This document shows, one piece after another, positions 9,018 through 19,600 of a stretch of 64,000 nucleotides of DNA (position 1 is the stretch's first letter; every line of letters starts with the position of its first letter). A program made the position numbers and the translations under genes. The notes beneath the pieces are model-generated. The model had not been told where the DNA came from. It searched no databases and worked only from the letters and a program-made list of their open reading frames with translations. Source of the stretch: Ruixingdingia sedimenti (GTDB lineage: Bacteria > Pseudomonadota > Alphaproteobacteria > Rhodobacterales > Rhodobacteraceae); the NCBI RefSeq assembly GCF_031432425.1, contig NZ_JAVKPH010000008.1, positions 103,505 through 167,504 on the forward strand, given 5' to 3'.

Positions 9018-9938
9018 CTAGCGCGCGTCATAGCGATAGCGGGCCTGCCCCGGTTCCTCTGCCCGGTTCAGCACCACGCCCAGAACGGGGGTGCGGCCTT
9101 CCAGCAGGCGGGTGCAGGCGGTGATGTCCTCGGCCCGGGTGCGGGTGCCGTCGGCGACCAGCAGCACGCAATCCACCGCCGGCAGAAAGCCGATCACGTC
9201 ATCGCCCGCCAGCGCCGGGGGCAGGTCGTAGATCACGATGTCGGGCTCCAGCGCCTCCTGCATCGCCTCCAGCGCCTCGCGCGTGTCGCTCGCCTGCAAC
9301 AGCGCCGCCGCATCCGGCACCGGCGTGCCGTTGAGGCCGAGCGCGAGATTCGCCCCGATGCGCAGGAAATGCGATTCGAGCGGCTGGTCGTCGGTCAGAT
9401 AGTCGCGCAGCGCCCCGGGATCGGCCACGCCCAGAAGATCCGCCAGCCCCGGGTGGCGCAGTTCCAGATCCACCAGCACCGTATGCACCTGCGGCAGCCG
9501 CGCCAGCGCCAGCGCCAGATTGGCGGCGACCATGCTCTTGCCGCAGCCGCGGGTGGGCGAGGTGACGGCCAGCCGCGTCCACTGCCGTTCCTCCATCGTC
9601 TGGAGGATGCGCGTGCGCAGCATGTCGAACCGGGTGGCGGCGGGGCCCTCGTGGCCCGTGGGCAGCAGGCGGTGGCGTTCCAGATGCTGCGGGTCGGGCT
9701 GGATCGCGGTCAGCTGTTCCCACCGCCGCGCAGGGTCGGTGCGCGGCATCAGCGCACCGGCGAAGGGATCGCGCGGGCGGCCATGGCGGATCACCGCCGG
9801 CAGGTCCTGCGTGCCGCGGTGATAGCGGAAGACCGAAATGCCGGACCGGCCGCCCTGCGGGGAATCGCTGTCCTTCACCATGTCGATCTGATCCATCCGG
9901 CCGCCCCTGACGGCGGGCTGTGGATAGCTGTCTGCCAT
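9018..9938 (-). CDS. BY-kinase-like P-loop ATPase of polysaccharide assembly (CpsD/CapB type)
   Basis: About 306 aa from the ATG at 9938. It has a Walker A loop of the BY-kinase/MinD type (TSPTRGCGKSMVAANLALAL, about residue 130), a Walker A' (HTVLVDLELRHPGLADLLG) and a Walker B (DIVIYDLPPALAGDD). The last residues include a short tyrosine pair (RYRYDAR), a reduced version of the C-terminal Tyr cluster that BY-kinases autophosphorylate. Such proteins partner with Wzz/GumC membrane activators, here the next gene downstream on the same strand. I chose 9938 because AGGAAGG lies upstream; ATG 9896 is an alternative, while the longer frame to 10031 has no support. A 236-bp divergent promoter region separates it from the GT2 gene. 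Confidence 0.82.
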   Translation of the reverse strand: MADSYPQPAVRGGRMDQIDMVKDSDSPQGGRSGISVFRYHRGTQDLPAVIRHGRPRDPFAGALMPRTDPARRWEQLTAIQPDPQHLERHRLLPTGHEGPAATRFDMLRTRILQTMEERQWTRLAVTSPTRGCGKSMVAANLALALARLPQVHTVLVDLELRHPGLADLLGVADPGALRDYLTDDQPLESHFLRIGANLALGLNGTPVPDAAALLQASDTREALEAMQEALEPDIVIYDLPPALAGDDVIGFLPAVDCVLLVADGTRTRAEDITACTRLLEGRTPVLGVVLNRAEEPGQARYRYDAR

Positions 9939-10174
9939 CGCCTCGGCCACCTTCCTGCTGCGGCCCGGCGCAAGCGGCCCGCGGTTGACGCCAACCCGCC
10001 TGTGCAGCAGGCCGGGCCCGGGCCATGACATAGCGCGGAACGCCGCGCGTCCCGATCACATGCCAGTGCCCGGGCCCCCGCCCAGCAAAGAAGTCTTTAC
10101 CAGACAAGGCCCAACAGGGAAAGTGGCGCCGCCGATCCGGGCCTTCTGCCCGGGTGCTGTGACCGGGAAACCGC

Positions 10175-11152
10175 ATGGATTCGCACGAAAATGCCTTGGT
10201 TGGCGCCGATCCGGCCATTGATGCGGTGGTGATCGGGCGGAATGAAGGCGCGCGGCTGGCGGCCTGCCTCGCCTCGCTCGCCGGGCAGGTGCGCCGGGTG
10301 GTCTATGTCGATTCGGGTTCCACCGACGGCAGTGTGGAGGCCGCGCGCGCGGCGGGGGCAGAGGTGGTGGCGCTGGACATGGGCCAGCCCTTCACCGCGG
10401 CGCGGGCGCGCAATGCGGGGCTTGCCCGGGCGATGGCGGCGGCGGACCCGCCGGCGTTCGTCCAGTTCGTCGATGGCGACTGCATGGTGCAGCCGGGCTG
10501 GGTCGCGGCGGCGGCGGCCTTTCTGGTGGCGCATCCGCAGGCGGCGGTGGCCTGCGGGCGGCGGCGCGAACGGTTCCCCGATGCCTCGGTCTACAACCGC
10601 CTTTGCGATCGCGAATGGTATACGCCCGTGGGCCTTGCCCGCGCCTGCGGCGGCGATGCGCTGATGCGGGCGGCGGCGGTGACGGCGGCGGGTGGTTATC
10701 GCGACGACCTGATCGCGGGGGAGGAACCCGAATTGTGCCTGCGCCTTGGCCGCGCGGGCTGGCAGGTCTGGCGGCTGGATGTGGAAATGACGCTCCACGA
10801 TGCCGCGATGACCCGCTTCGGCCAGTGGTGGCGCCGCAGCCGCCGCGCGGGCCATGCCTTTGCCGAGGGCGCGGCCCTGCATGGCCGGGGGCCGGAACGC
10901 CACTGGGTGGCAGAGACGCGCCGCGCGCTGCTGTGGGGCGTGGCGCTGCCGGTTGCGGGGCTGGTGCTGGTGCCGTGGTCGCTGCTGCTGTGGCTCGCCT
11001 ATCCCGCGCAGGTCCTGCGCCTGTCGCGCCGGATGGGGGCGGAGGCCGCGTTTTTCACCACCCTGGGCAAATTCCCCGAGGCGCAGGGGGTCTTGGGCTA
11101 CCACCTCGCCCGCCTGCGCCGCCGCCGGGCGGGGCTGATCGAGTACAAATAG
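10175..11152 (+). CDS. family 2 glycosyltransferase
   Basis: Product is 325 aa. The GT-A fold is clear: AVVIGRNEGARLAACLASLA at the start, VVYVDSGSTDGSVEAARAAG as the nucleotide-sugar loop, the FTAARARNAGLARA segment, and a DxD metal site at Asp100-Gly-Asp102 (FVQFVDGDCM). The EEPELCLRLGRAGWQVWRLD block follows. A C-terminal hydrophobic stretch (about residues 255-280, LLWGVALPVAGLVLVPWSLL) should anchor it in the inner membrane. It begins 236 bp from the divergent BY-kinase gene and ends 2 bp from the convergent GT26 gene. Probably adds a sugar to the lipid-linked exopolysaccharide unit; acceptor and donor are unknown. Confidence 0.9.
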   Translation: MDSHENALVGADPAIDAVVIGRNEGARLAACLASLAGQVRRVVYVDSGSTDGSVEAARAAGAEVVALDMGQPFTAARARNAGLARAMAAADPPAFVQFVDGDCMVQPGWVAAAAAFLVAHPQAAVACGRRRERFPDASVYNRLCDREWYTPVGLARACGGDALMRAAAVTAAGGYRDDLIAGEEPELCLRLGRAGWQVWRLDVEMTLHDAAMTRFGQWWRRSRRAGHAFAEGAALHGRGPERHWVAETRRALLWGVALPVAGLVLVPWSLLLWLAYPAQVLRLSRRMGAEAAFFTTLGKFPEAQGVLGYHLARLRRRRAGLIEYK

Positions 11153-11154
11153 CC

Positions 11155-11910
11155 TCAGCCCCCCGCCCGCAGCCGCAGCGCCGCCCGCACCTGCCCCGGC
11201 AGAATCGCCGCGCAGCGGGCATAGCGGGGGACCAGCCGCCGGGGGCTCGACCCCATGCGCCAGACCCATTCCAGCGCCAGCCGCCGCACCCAGGCCGGCG
11301 CGCGCCGCTGGTGGCCGGCCAGAAAATCCACCCCCGCCCCGACCGAGGCGAAACCGACCGCCGGGGCAAGATCGCGCCCGCGCGCCGCCAGCATTTCCTG
11401 CTTGGGCGCGCCGAGCGCCAGCAGGCACAGCCGCGCCCCGCTGGCCGCCACCTGCGCCAGCACCGCCGCCGCCTGATCCCCCGCCGGGTCGAACCCGAAG
11501 GGCGGCGCGATCCGCGCCACGACGCGCAGGCCCGGCACATCCGATTCCAGCCGCGCCGCGGCGCCCGCCAGCGCCGCATCGGTGCTGCCCACCAGCGCCA
11601 CCGTCACGCCCTTCGCGGCGGCCAGCCGCACCAGCGGCAACACCAGATCCGACCCCGGCGCCAGCGCCACCGGCCGCCCCGCCAGGCGCGACAGCCACAC
11701 CACCGGATTGCCGTCCGCCACCACGATGTCCTGCGCCGCATAGACGCGGCGGAAGGCGGCATCGGTGCGCAGCTTCACCAGATGGTCGAGGTTCAGGGTC
11801 GCCAGCGCGAACCCCTCGCCCGCATCGAACCGCCGCCCGGCCTCTGCCAGCGCGGCGGGCGCGTCGGGGGTGTTCACGCGGATCGTCTCGGCGCCGAAGC
11901 GGAATTCCAT
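11155..11910 (-). CDS. WecG/TagA/CpsF family glycosyltransferase (GT26)
   Basis: Product is 251 aa, usual for the family that adds N-acetylmannosamine(uronate) or related sugars to polyprenyl-linked intermediates. The characteristic motifs are present: LATLNLDHLVKLRTDAAFRR, VADGNPVVWLSRLAG, and LCLLALGAPKQEMLAARG. The longer frame to 13629 is antisense to the GT4 gene; I place the start at ATG 11910, which has GGGAGG six bases upstream. The C-terminal RRLALEWVWRMGSSPRRLVP is the usual membrane-associating basic/aromatic tail. It converges with the GT2 gene with only 2 bp between stop codons, leaving no room for a separate terminator. Confidence 0.92.
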   Translation of the reverse strand: MEFRFGAETIRVNTPDAPAALAEAGRRFDAGEGFALATLNLDHLVKLRTDAAFRRVYAAQDIVVADGNPVVWLSRLAGRPVALAPGSDLVLPLVRLAAAKGVTVALVGSTDAALAGAAARLESDVPGLRVVARIAPPFGFDPAGDQAAAVLAQVAASGARLCLLALGAPKQEMLAARGRDLAPAVGFASVGAGVDFLAGHQRRAPAWVRRLALEWVWRMGSSPRRLVPRYARCAAILPGQVRAALRLRAGG

Positions 11911-12017
11911 GCGGGCCTCCCGGGGGGACAAGGCTGCATAGCCCCGGGGCGCCCGCCGGGGCAAGCCCCGGCCCGGGGTGTCCTGCCCTTTGCCCGGCGT
12001 CTGGCCGGGTGGTTCGG

Positions 12018-12160
12018 GCGCGCCGGGGGCCAGCCCCCGGACCCCCGGAGTATTTGGGGCAAGATGAAGCCAGCGATGCTCCTCCCGAAGGAAGGGCGGC
12101 TTCTTCTTCACTTTCTGTCCATAAATATCCCAGGGGTCCGGGGGCTGGCCCCCGGCGCGC
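12018..12160. repeat. intergenic inverted-repeat element, copy B, with perfect 28-bp arms
   Basis: Outer arms 12018-12045 and 12133-12160 are perfect 28-bp inverted repeats, each itself containing the internal palindrome CCGGGGGCCAGCCCCCGG or its variant. Inside lie a left arm of one sequence type (GAGTATTTGGGGCAAGATGA from 12048) and a right arm of the other (TCACTTTCTGTCCATAAATA from 12108). Unlike the other three copies, it sits between divergent genes (GT26 and GT4), so it cannot simply be a shared 3' terminator. The rest of the 345-bp region (11911-12255) contains GC-rich leader sequence and no visible ORF. Confidence 0.85.
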
Positions 12161-12255
12161 GGTCTTCCACCGGCACTGCCCCTGCCGTGGCTTGCCAGTG
12201 CCTTGTTGCCGCCGCATCCTTGCGGCAAGGGGATCCCCGGAACCGAGGACCTGCC

Positions 12256-13608
12256 ATGACCACCCGCCCTGCCGACCGGACCGCCCGCCCGCGGGTGCTG
12301 GCCATTGCCGAGGCCGCCAACCCCGAATGGGTGAGCGTGCCGCTGGTCGGCTGGTCGCTGGCGCAGGCGCTGCGGGGGGTGGCGGATGTCCATCTCGTCA
12401 CCCAGATCCGCAACCGCGAGGCGATCCTGCGCGCGGGCCTTGTCGAGGGGCGCGACTTCACCGCCATCGACAGCGAGGCCGTCGCCCGCCCGATGTGGAG
12501 GCTGGGCGAGGCGCTGCGGATGGGCGAGGGCAAGGGCTGGACCATCCTTCAGGCCATCGGCGCCATCACCTATCCGTGGTTCGAACATCTCGTCTGGCGC
12601 CGCTTCGGTGCCGACATCCGGGCCGGGCGCTATGATCTCGTGCACCGCATCACGCCGCTCAGCCCCACGGTGCCGAGCCATCTTGTCCGCAAGGTGCAGG
12701 CCGCGGGCGTGCCCTTCGTGCTGGGCCCGCTGAACGGCGGGGTGCCCTGGCCGAAGGGGTTCGAGGCCGAGATGGCGCAGGAACGCGAATGGCTGTCGCG
12801 GCTGCGGCGCGCCTACCGGCTGCTGCCGGGGGCGGGGGCGACGCTGGCGGCGGATGCGATTCTGGTGGGCTCGCGCCATACCGGGGCGGATATACCGGCG
12901 CGGCATCGCGGGCGCTGCATCTGGCTGCCCGAAAACGGGATCGACCCGGCGCGGTTCTGGCGCGCCGCCGCGCCGGCGCCGGGCCCCCTGCGCGCCTGTT
13001 TCATCGGCCGGATGGTGCCCTACAAGGGCCCCGACATGCTGCTGGAGGCCGCGGCGCCCCTGCTGCGCGACGGGCGGCTGCGGCTGGAGATGATCGGCGA
13101 CGGGCCGATGCTGCCGGATCTGCGCGCCCGCGCGGCGGCCCTGGGGGTGGCGGAGGCCGTCACCTTCCACGGCTGGCTGGCGCATGGGGCGGTGCAGGAC
13201 GTGGCGGCGGGTTGTGCGGTGCTGGCCTTCCCCTCGATCCGCGAATTCGGCGGCGGCGTGGTGCTGGAGGCGATGGCGCTCGGCCTCGTGCCGCTGATCG
13301 TGGATTACGCGGGCCCGGCGGAACTGGTGGTGCCGGAGACGGGGGTCAAGGTGCCGCTCGGGCCGCGGGCGGACATCGTGGCGGGGTTCCGCGATGCATT
13401 GGCCCGCATGGCCGGTGATCCGGCCGCGCTGGCCCCGATGGGGGCCGCCGCCCGCGCGCGGGTGCTGGATCACTTCACCTGGGACCGCAAGGCCGCGCAG
13501 GTGGCAGCGGTCTATGACTGGGTGCTGCGCCGCCGCTCCGACCGGCCCGAACCGCTGCCCCCGCCGCCCCCGCTGGCTGTGCCCGAATGCCGCGGCACCG
13601 GGGCCTGA
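12256..13608 (+). CDS. family 4 glycosyltransferase
   Basis: Product is 450 aa with a GT-B fold. The N-terminal domain starts RPRVLAIAEAANPEWVSVPL, and the C-terminal nucleotide-sugar domain has ACFIGRMVPYKGPDMLLEAA, followed by the EX7E-type motif in FGGGVVLEAMALGLVPLIVD. These are standard for GT4 retaining transferases such as mannosyl- or rhamnosyltransferases. The ATG at 12256 was chosen because the frame upstream is antisense/shadow sequence and residues from here match the family start. It ends 66 bp before the PKS gene and may be the first gene of that transcription unit, downstream of repeat copy B. Donor and acceptor are unknown. Confidence 0.9.
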   Translation: MTTRPADRTARPRVLAIAEAANPEWVSVPLVGWSLAQALRGVADVHLVTQIRNREAILRAGLVEGRDFTAIDSEAVARPMWRLGEALRMGEGKGWTILQAIGAITYPWFEHLVWRRFGADIRAGRYDLVHRITPLSPTVPSHLVRKVQAAGVPFVLGPLNGGVPWPKGFEAEMAQEREWLSRLRRAYRLLPGAGATLAADAILVGSRHTGADIPARHRGRCIWLPENGIDPARFWRAAAPAPGPLRACFIGRMVPYKGPDMLLEAAAPLLRDGRLRLEMIGDGPMLPDLRARAAALGVAEAVTFHGWLAHGAVQDVAAGCAVLAFPSIREFGGGVVLEAMALGLVPLIVDYAGPAELVVPETGVKVPLGPRADIVAGFRDALARMAGDPAALAPMGAAARARVLDHFTWDRKAAQVAAVYDWVLRRRSDRPEPLPPPPPLAVPECRGTGA

Positions 13609-13674
13609 TCCGCACCATATTTTGGACAATCTTTCGATTTAGCCCTAGCCTTCATCCATCCGGTAAACAGTTTC

Positions 13675-16600
13675 ATGACCCAAGCCGTGCCCCTGCCCCC
13701 CGTTTCCGACACCGACATCGCCATCGTCGGCATGGCCGCGCATCTGCCCGGCGCGGGCAGTGTCGCCGCCTATTGGGACAACCTGTGCAACGGCATCGAA
13801 TCCATCCGGCGGCTGGGTGACGACGACCTGCGCGCCGCGGGCGAATCGGCCGCGAGGATGCGCCAGCCCAACTATGTCCCTGCCGCCGCCACGCTGGACG
13901 GGTTCGAACGGTTCGACGCGGAATTCTTCGGCTTTTCCCCCAAGGAAGCCGCGATCATGGACCCGCAGCACCGCCAGTTCCTCGAGGTCGCGTGGGAGGC
14001 GCTGGAGGATGCCGGCCATCCGCCCGAAGGGTTTCCCGGCCAGATCGGCGTCTTTGCCGGCTGCGGGATGGGCAGCTATTTCTATTTCAACATCTGCTCC
14101 AACCCCGATCTGGTACGTTCGACCGGCATGTTCCTGCTGCGGCATACCGGCAACGACAAGGATTTCCTGTCCACCCGCGTCAGCCATATCCTCGACCTTC
14201 GGGGGCCGAGCCTGAACATCCAGACCGCCTGTTCGACCAGCCTTGTGGCGGTGCATGTGGCGGCGCAATCGCTGCTGAACGGCGAATGCGACATGGCGCT
14301 GGCGGGCGGCGTCACGATCGAGTTGCCGCATGCGCGCGGGTATCTCTATGAGGACGGCGAGATCCTGTCCCCCGATGGCCATTGCCATGCCTTCGACCAC
14401 CGCGCGCAAGGCACGGTGTTCGGGTCCGGCGCGGGCTGTGTGGTGCTGCGGCGGCTGAAGGATGCGATTGCCGATGGCGATCACATCTGGGCCGTGGTCA
14501 AGGGCACCGCGGTGAACAACGACGGCGCGGCCAAGGCGGGGTATCTGGCGCCTTCGGTGGACGGGCAGGCGCGCTGCGTGGCAGAGGCGCATGGGGTGGC
14601 GGCTGTGCCCGCCGACACCATCGGCTATGTCGAATGCCACGGCACCGGCACCTATCTGGGCGACCCCATCGAGGTCGCCGCGCTGACGCAGGCGTTTCGG
14701 GAAAGCACGGACAAGGCGGGCTTCTGCCGCATCGGGTCGGTCAAGACCAACATCGGCCATCTGGATACCGCGGCGGGGGTGGCGAGCCTGATCAAGGCGA
14801 GCCTTGCTGTGCACCACGGGGAAATGCCCGCGTCCTTGGGATACGAATCCCCCAACCCGGCGATCGATTTCGACACCTCGCCCTTCCGCGTGAATGACCG
14901 GCTGTCGCCCTTCCCGCGCCTTGACGCGCCCCGGCGGGCGGGGGTCAACAGCCTCGGCGTCGGCGGCACCAATGCCCATGCCGTGCTGGAAGAGCCGCCC
15001 GCGCGCCCCCCTTCGGGCGAAAGCGACTGGCCCTTTCAACTGCTGGTCCTGTCGGCGCGCAACAAGGCGGCGCTGGACGAGGCGTCGAAGAACCTCGCCG
15101 CCCATCTGCGCGCGCATCCCGAACAGCCGCTTGCCGATGTGGCATGGACGCTGAAACAGGGCCGCCGCGCGTTCGAACGCCGCCGGGTGCTGGTGGCCGC
15201 CAGCCATGAGGAAGCCGCCGCCCTGCTGGACGATGGCGACCCGCGCCGGGTGTTCACCCATACCCATCTGGGCGACGGGCCCGAGGTGGTGTTCATGTTC
15301 CCCGGCGGGGGCGCGCAATATGCCGGGATGGCGCGCGACCTCTATGAGACGGAGCCCGTGTTCCGCGAATGGATGGACCGCGGCCTCGACCACCTCGCGC
15401 CCCGGCTGCCGCACGACCTGCGCGCGCTGTGGCTGCCCGGGGAAGGGGCGGCGGGGGCGGCGGCGGCGCTGCTCCGCCCCTCGGTCCAGTTGCCGCTGAT
15501 CATGATCGCCGAATACGCGCTGGCGCAGTTGTGGATCAGCTGGGGGGTGAAGCCCGCGGCGCTGATCGGCCATTCGATGGGCGAAAACACCGCCGCCTGT
15601 CTGGCCGGGGTGATGGGGTTCGAGGATTGCATCGACCTTGTGCACCTGCGCGGCCAGTTGTTCGACACCGTGCCGCCGGGGGGCATGCTCAGCGTGCCGC
15701 TGGCGGTGGACAGCCTGCGCCCGATGCTGGGCGAGGGGCTGGACGTGGCCAGCGTCAACGCCCTCGACCTGACCGTCATCAGCGGCCCCAGGGCGGCGCT
15801 GGACGCGCTGGAAACCCGGCTGCGGGCGGATGGGGTGGAACCGCAGCGGGTGCAGATCGACATCGCCGCCCATTCGCGGATGCTGGAACCCATCCTGCAA
15901 CGCTTTGGCGACCACCTGCGCGGCATGCGCCTGTCTGCCCCGCGCCTGCCCGTGATTTCCAACCGCACCGGCCAGCCGCTGACGGCGGCAGAGGCGACGG
16001 ACCCCGCCTATTGGGTCGCCCATCTGCGCGGCACGGTGCAGTTCGCGCAAGGCATGGCGCATCTGATGGCCGAACCGGGCCGGGTGTATCTGGAGGTCGG
16101 GCCGGGCAAGGCGCTGTCGTCGCTGGCGCAGGCCAACGGGGTGCCGGGCAATCAGGTGCTGTCCTCGCTGCGTCACCCGGATCAGGCGCTGGCGGATGAT
16201 GTCTATTTCCTCGGGCTTCTGGGGCGTCTGTGGGCGCTTGGCGTGCCGGTGGACTGGGCCCCGATCTGGGGCGAGGCGCGGCGCAACCGCGTGCCGCTGC
16301 CGACCTATCCCTTCCAGCGCCAGAGCTATTTCATCGAACCCGGCAAGGGCGCTGTGGATGACGCGCCCGACGGGCCGATGCGCAGCGACGATGTGGCCGC
16401 ATGGGGCTGGCGCCCCGTCTGGCGCCCCCGCGCGGTGGATTGCCCGGTGGAAATCGACGCGGCGGGGCTGGCAGAGGCAGGGCCGCTCTGCTGGCTGGTG
16501 TTCACCGATACCGCCGGGGTGGCGGCGCGCGCCGTCGCGCGGCTGCGCGCGGCGGGGCACACGGTGGTCGAGGTGCGCGCGGGCGACGGTTTCGCGCGGC

Positions 16601-19600
16601 TGTCGGACCATGCCTATACCCTCGCCCCCGAACGCGGGCGCGAGGATTACGACCGGCTGATCCGCGATCTGGTCGCGCGCGGTCTTGCCCCGCAGCGGGT
16701 GGCGCATTTCTGGCTGCTGACGGCGGACGAAAGCTTCCGCCCCGGATCGTCGTTCTTTCACCGGGTTCAGGAACAGGGGTTCTATTCGCTGCTGTTCCTC
16801 GCGCAGGCGATCGAGGGCGAAAGCCTGCCCCGGCCGATCCATCTGACCATGGTGACGAACGGCGCCGCGCAGGTGCGCGACGAACCCTTGCCCTACCCGG
16901 AAAAGGCCACCGCCACGGGCCCCCTGCGGGTGATCCCGCGCGAACTGCCGGGCGTGACCTGCGCCGTGCTGGACGTGGCGCTGGACCGGCGGCCCAGGGG
17001 CGATGCGCTGGACCGGCTGGCGGACCGCGTGCTGGAGGACATGCTGGCCGAACCCGCCACCCTGTCGGCCGCGCTGCGCGGCGAGCGGCGGTACGAACTG
17101 ACCCACCGCCCCGTGGCGCTGCCTGCGGCGGATGCGCCGGTGCTGAAACAGGGCGCGGTCTGCCTGATCACCGGCGGTTTCGGCGGCATCGGCCTGTCCA
17201 TCGCCGAAAGCCTGATCGCCCGCCACGGCGCGCGGATCGTGCTGCTGGCCCGCCGCCCGCTGCCCCCGCGCGACGCATGGCCCGCGCTTTTGCGCAACAG
17301 CCCCCCCGGCGACCCGCTGGCCCGCCGCATCGCCGCCCTGCAACGGCTGGAATCGCTCGGCGGCGCGGTCGAGGTTATCGCCGCCGATGTCTGCAACGTC
17401 GAGGATCTGCGCGCCGCCCGCGCGGCCGCCGAGGCGCGGTTTGGCAAGGTGGATGTGCTGATCCATGCCGCGGGCGTGGTGGATGACGGCCCCCTGCTGG
17501 CCAAGGGCCCGGCAAGCGTGGAAGAGGTGTTCGCCCCCAAGGTCCACGGCACGCAGGTTCTGGCCGGCGTCTTTCCCGATGGCGATCTGGACCTGATGGT
17601 GGTGTTTTCCTCCACCTCCACCGTCATCGCGCCTGCGGGACAGGTGGATTACGTCGCCGCGAACGAATTCCTGAACGCTTGGGCGAAAAGCCGGCAGGGC
17701 GGGCGCACGCGCGTTCTGGCGCTGGATTGGGGCATCTGGACCGGCGTCGGCATGGCGGCAGAGGCACTGGCCGAACGCGCCCCCGCGCCCCGCACGCCCG
17801 CAGGCCAGCCGCTGCTGGACGTGGCGACCTTCGACGCCGAGGGCCATCGCCTTTACACCGCCGACTGGCGGGTGGCGGATCGGTGGGTGCTGGACGGCCA
17901 CCGCCTGAAATCCGGCGCGGCGCTGATCCCCGGCACCGGCTATCTGGAACTGGCGGCAGAGGCGCTGCGCGCGCAGGGCGAAACCGGCCCGTTCGAGATC
18001 CGCGACCTTTACTTCTTCCGCCCCCTCGCGGTGGATGAAGGTGAAACCCGCGCCCTGCGCCTGCGCCTTGCCCGGCGGGACGAAGGCTATGGGTTCGAAC
18101 TGCGCAGCGATGTGCAGGCCGATGGCCGCCGGGGCTTTCAGTTGAACGCGCAGGCGGTGCTGGCGCTTGGCCATATCCCCGCCCCCGCGCCGCTGGACCT
18201 GCCCGCCATCGCCGCCCGCTGTACCGAAGGCGTGGCAGAGGATCCGCAGGGCATCCGGTCCCCGCAGGAGGACCACCTGACCTTCGGCCCCCGCTGGCGC
18301 GTGCTGCGCCGCATGGGTTTCGGGCAAGGCGAGGGGCTGGCGCGGCTGGTGCTGGCCGATGCCTTCCGCGCCGAACTGGCGGGCTATACGCTGCACCCCG
18401 CGCTGATGGATATCGCGACCGGATGGGCGATGCGGCTGATCGCGGGGTATCACCCCACGCATCTGTGGGTGCCGGTCAGCTATGCCCGCGTCACCGTGCA
18501 CCGGCCCCTGCCGGCAGAGATCCACAGTTGGGTCCGCAACGCCACCGACAACACCGCCGAAGGCCCCTTCGCCAGTTTCGACGTGACGCTGGCCGATGCC
18601 GCGGGGCAGGTCTGTGTCGAGGTTCACGGCTTCACCATCCGCCGGCTGGACGGCGCGCTGACCCTGACGCAGCGCGTTGATGCGCGGGAACTGGAGTTCC
18701 CCGAAACCGGCGCCGCCCGCCCGCCCTCGCCCGCCGAGGAACGGCTGCGCCACAACCTGACCCAGGGCATCCTGCCCGGGGAAGGCGCCGACGCCTTCCA
18801 CCGTGCGCTGGCCCTGGGCCTGCCGCAGGTCATCGTGTCGTCCATGCCGCTCGACGCGCTGGAACGGCAGGCGGGCGAAGGGGCGGGGGCCGAAGCTGCG
18901 GCGGGCCAGAAGTTCCAGCGCCCCGAGTTGGACAGCGCCTATGCCGCCCCCCGCAACGACATCGAGCGCACCTTGGTGGGCTTCTGGGAGGATCTTCTGG
19001 GCGTCGACCGCGTGGGGGTCGAGGACAGTTTCTTCGACCTCGGCGGCCATTCGCTGATCGCGGTGCGGCTGTTCGCGATGATCCGCAAGGCGTGGTCGGT
19101 CGATTTCCCGATTTCCGTCCTGTTCGAGGCCCCCACCATCGCCCGCTGCGCCGCGCTGATCGAACAGCGCATCGGCCCGGTGGCCGAAGGCACGGGCGAC
19201 GCGCCGCGGGCCCCCGAACGCCGCTTCACCCATCTTGTCCCGATGCACGAAGGCGAAGGCGGGCCGCGCACGCCGTTCTTCCTTGTGGCGGGGATGTTCG
19301 GCAACGTGCTGAACCTGCGCCATCTTGCACAGCTTCTGGGCCATGACCGGCCGTTCTACGGGCTTCAGGCGCGCGGCCTTTACGGCGATCAGGAACCCCA
19401 TGGCACGCTGGAAGAGGCCGCGCGCGACTGCATTGCCGAACTGCGGCAGGTGCAGCCCCGGGGGCCCTACCTTGTGGGCGGCTTTTCGGGCGGCGGGCTG
19501 ACGGCATGGGAAATCGCCCGGCAGCTGGAAGCCGCGGGCGAAACCGTCGCGCTGACCGTGCTGCTCGATACCCCCCTGCCGATGCGCCCGGGATTGAGCC

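Noticed and set aside
11150..11157. Terminator between the convergent GT2 and GT26 genes
   Set aside because: Only 2 bp separate the stop codons, so any terminator would have to lie inside coding sequence; none was evident.
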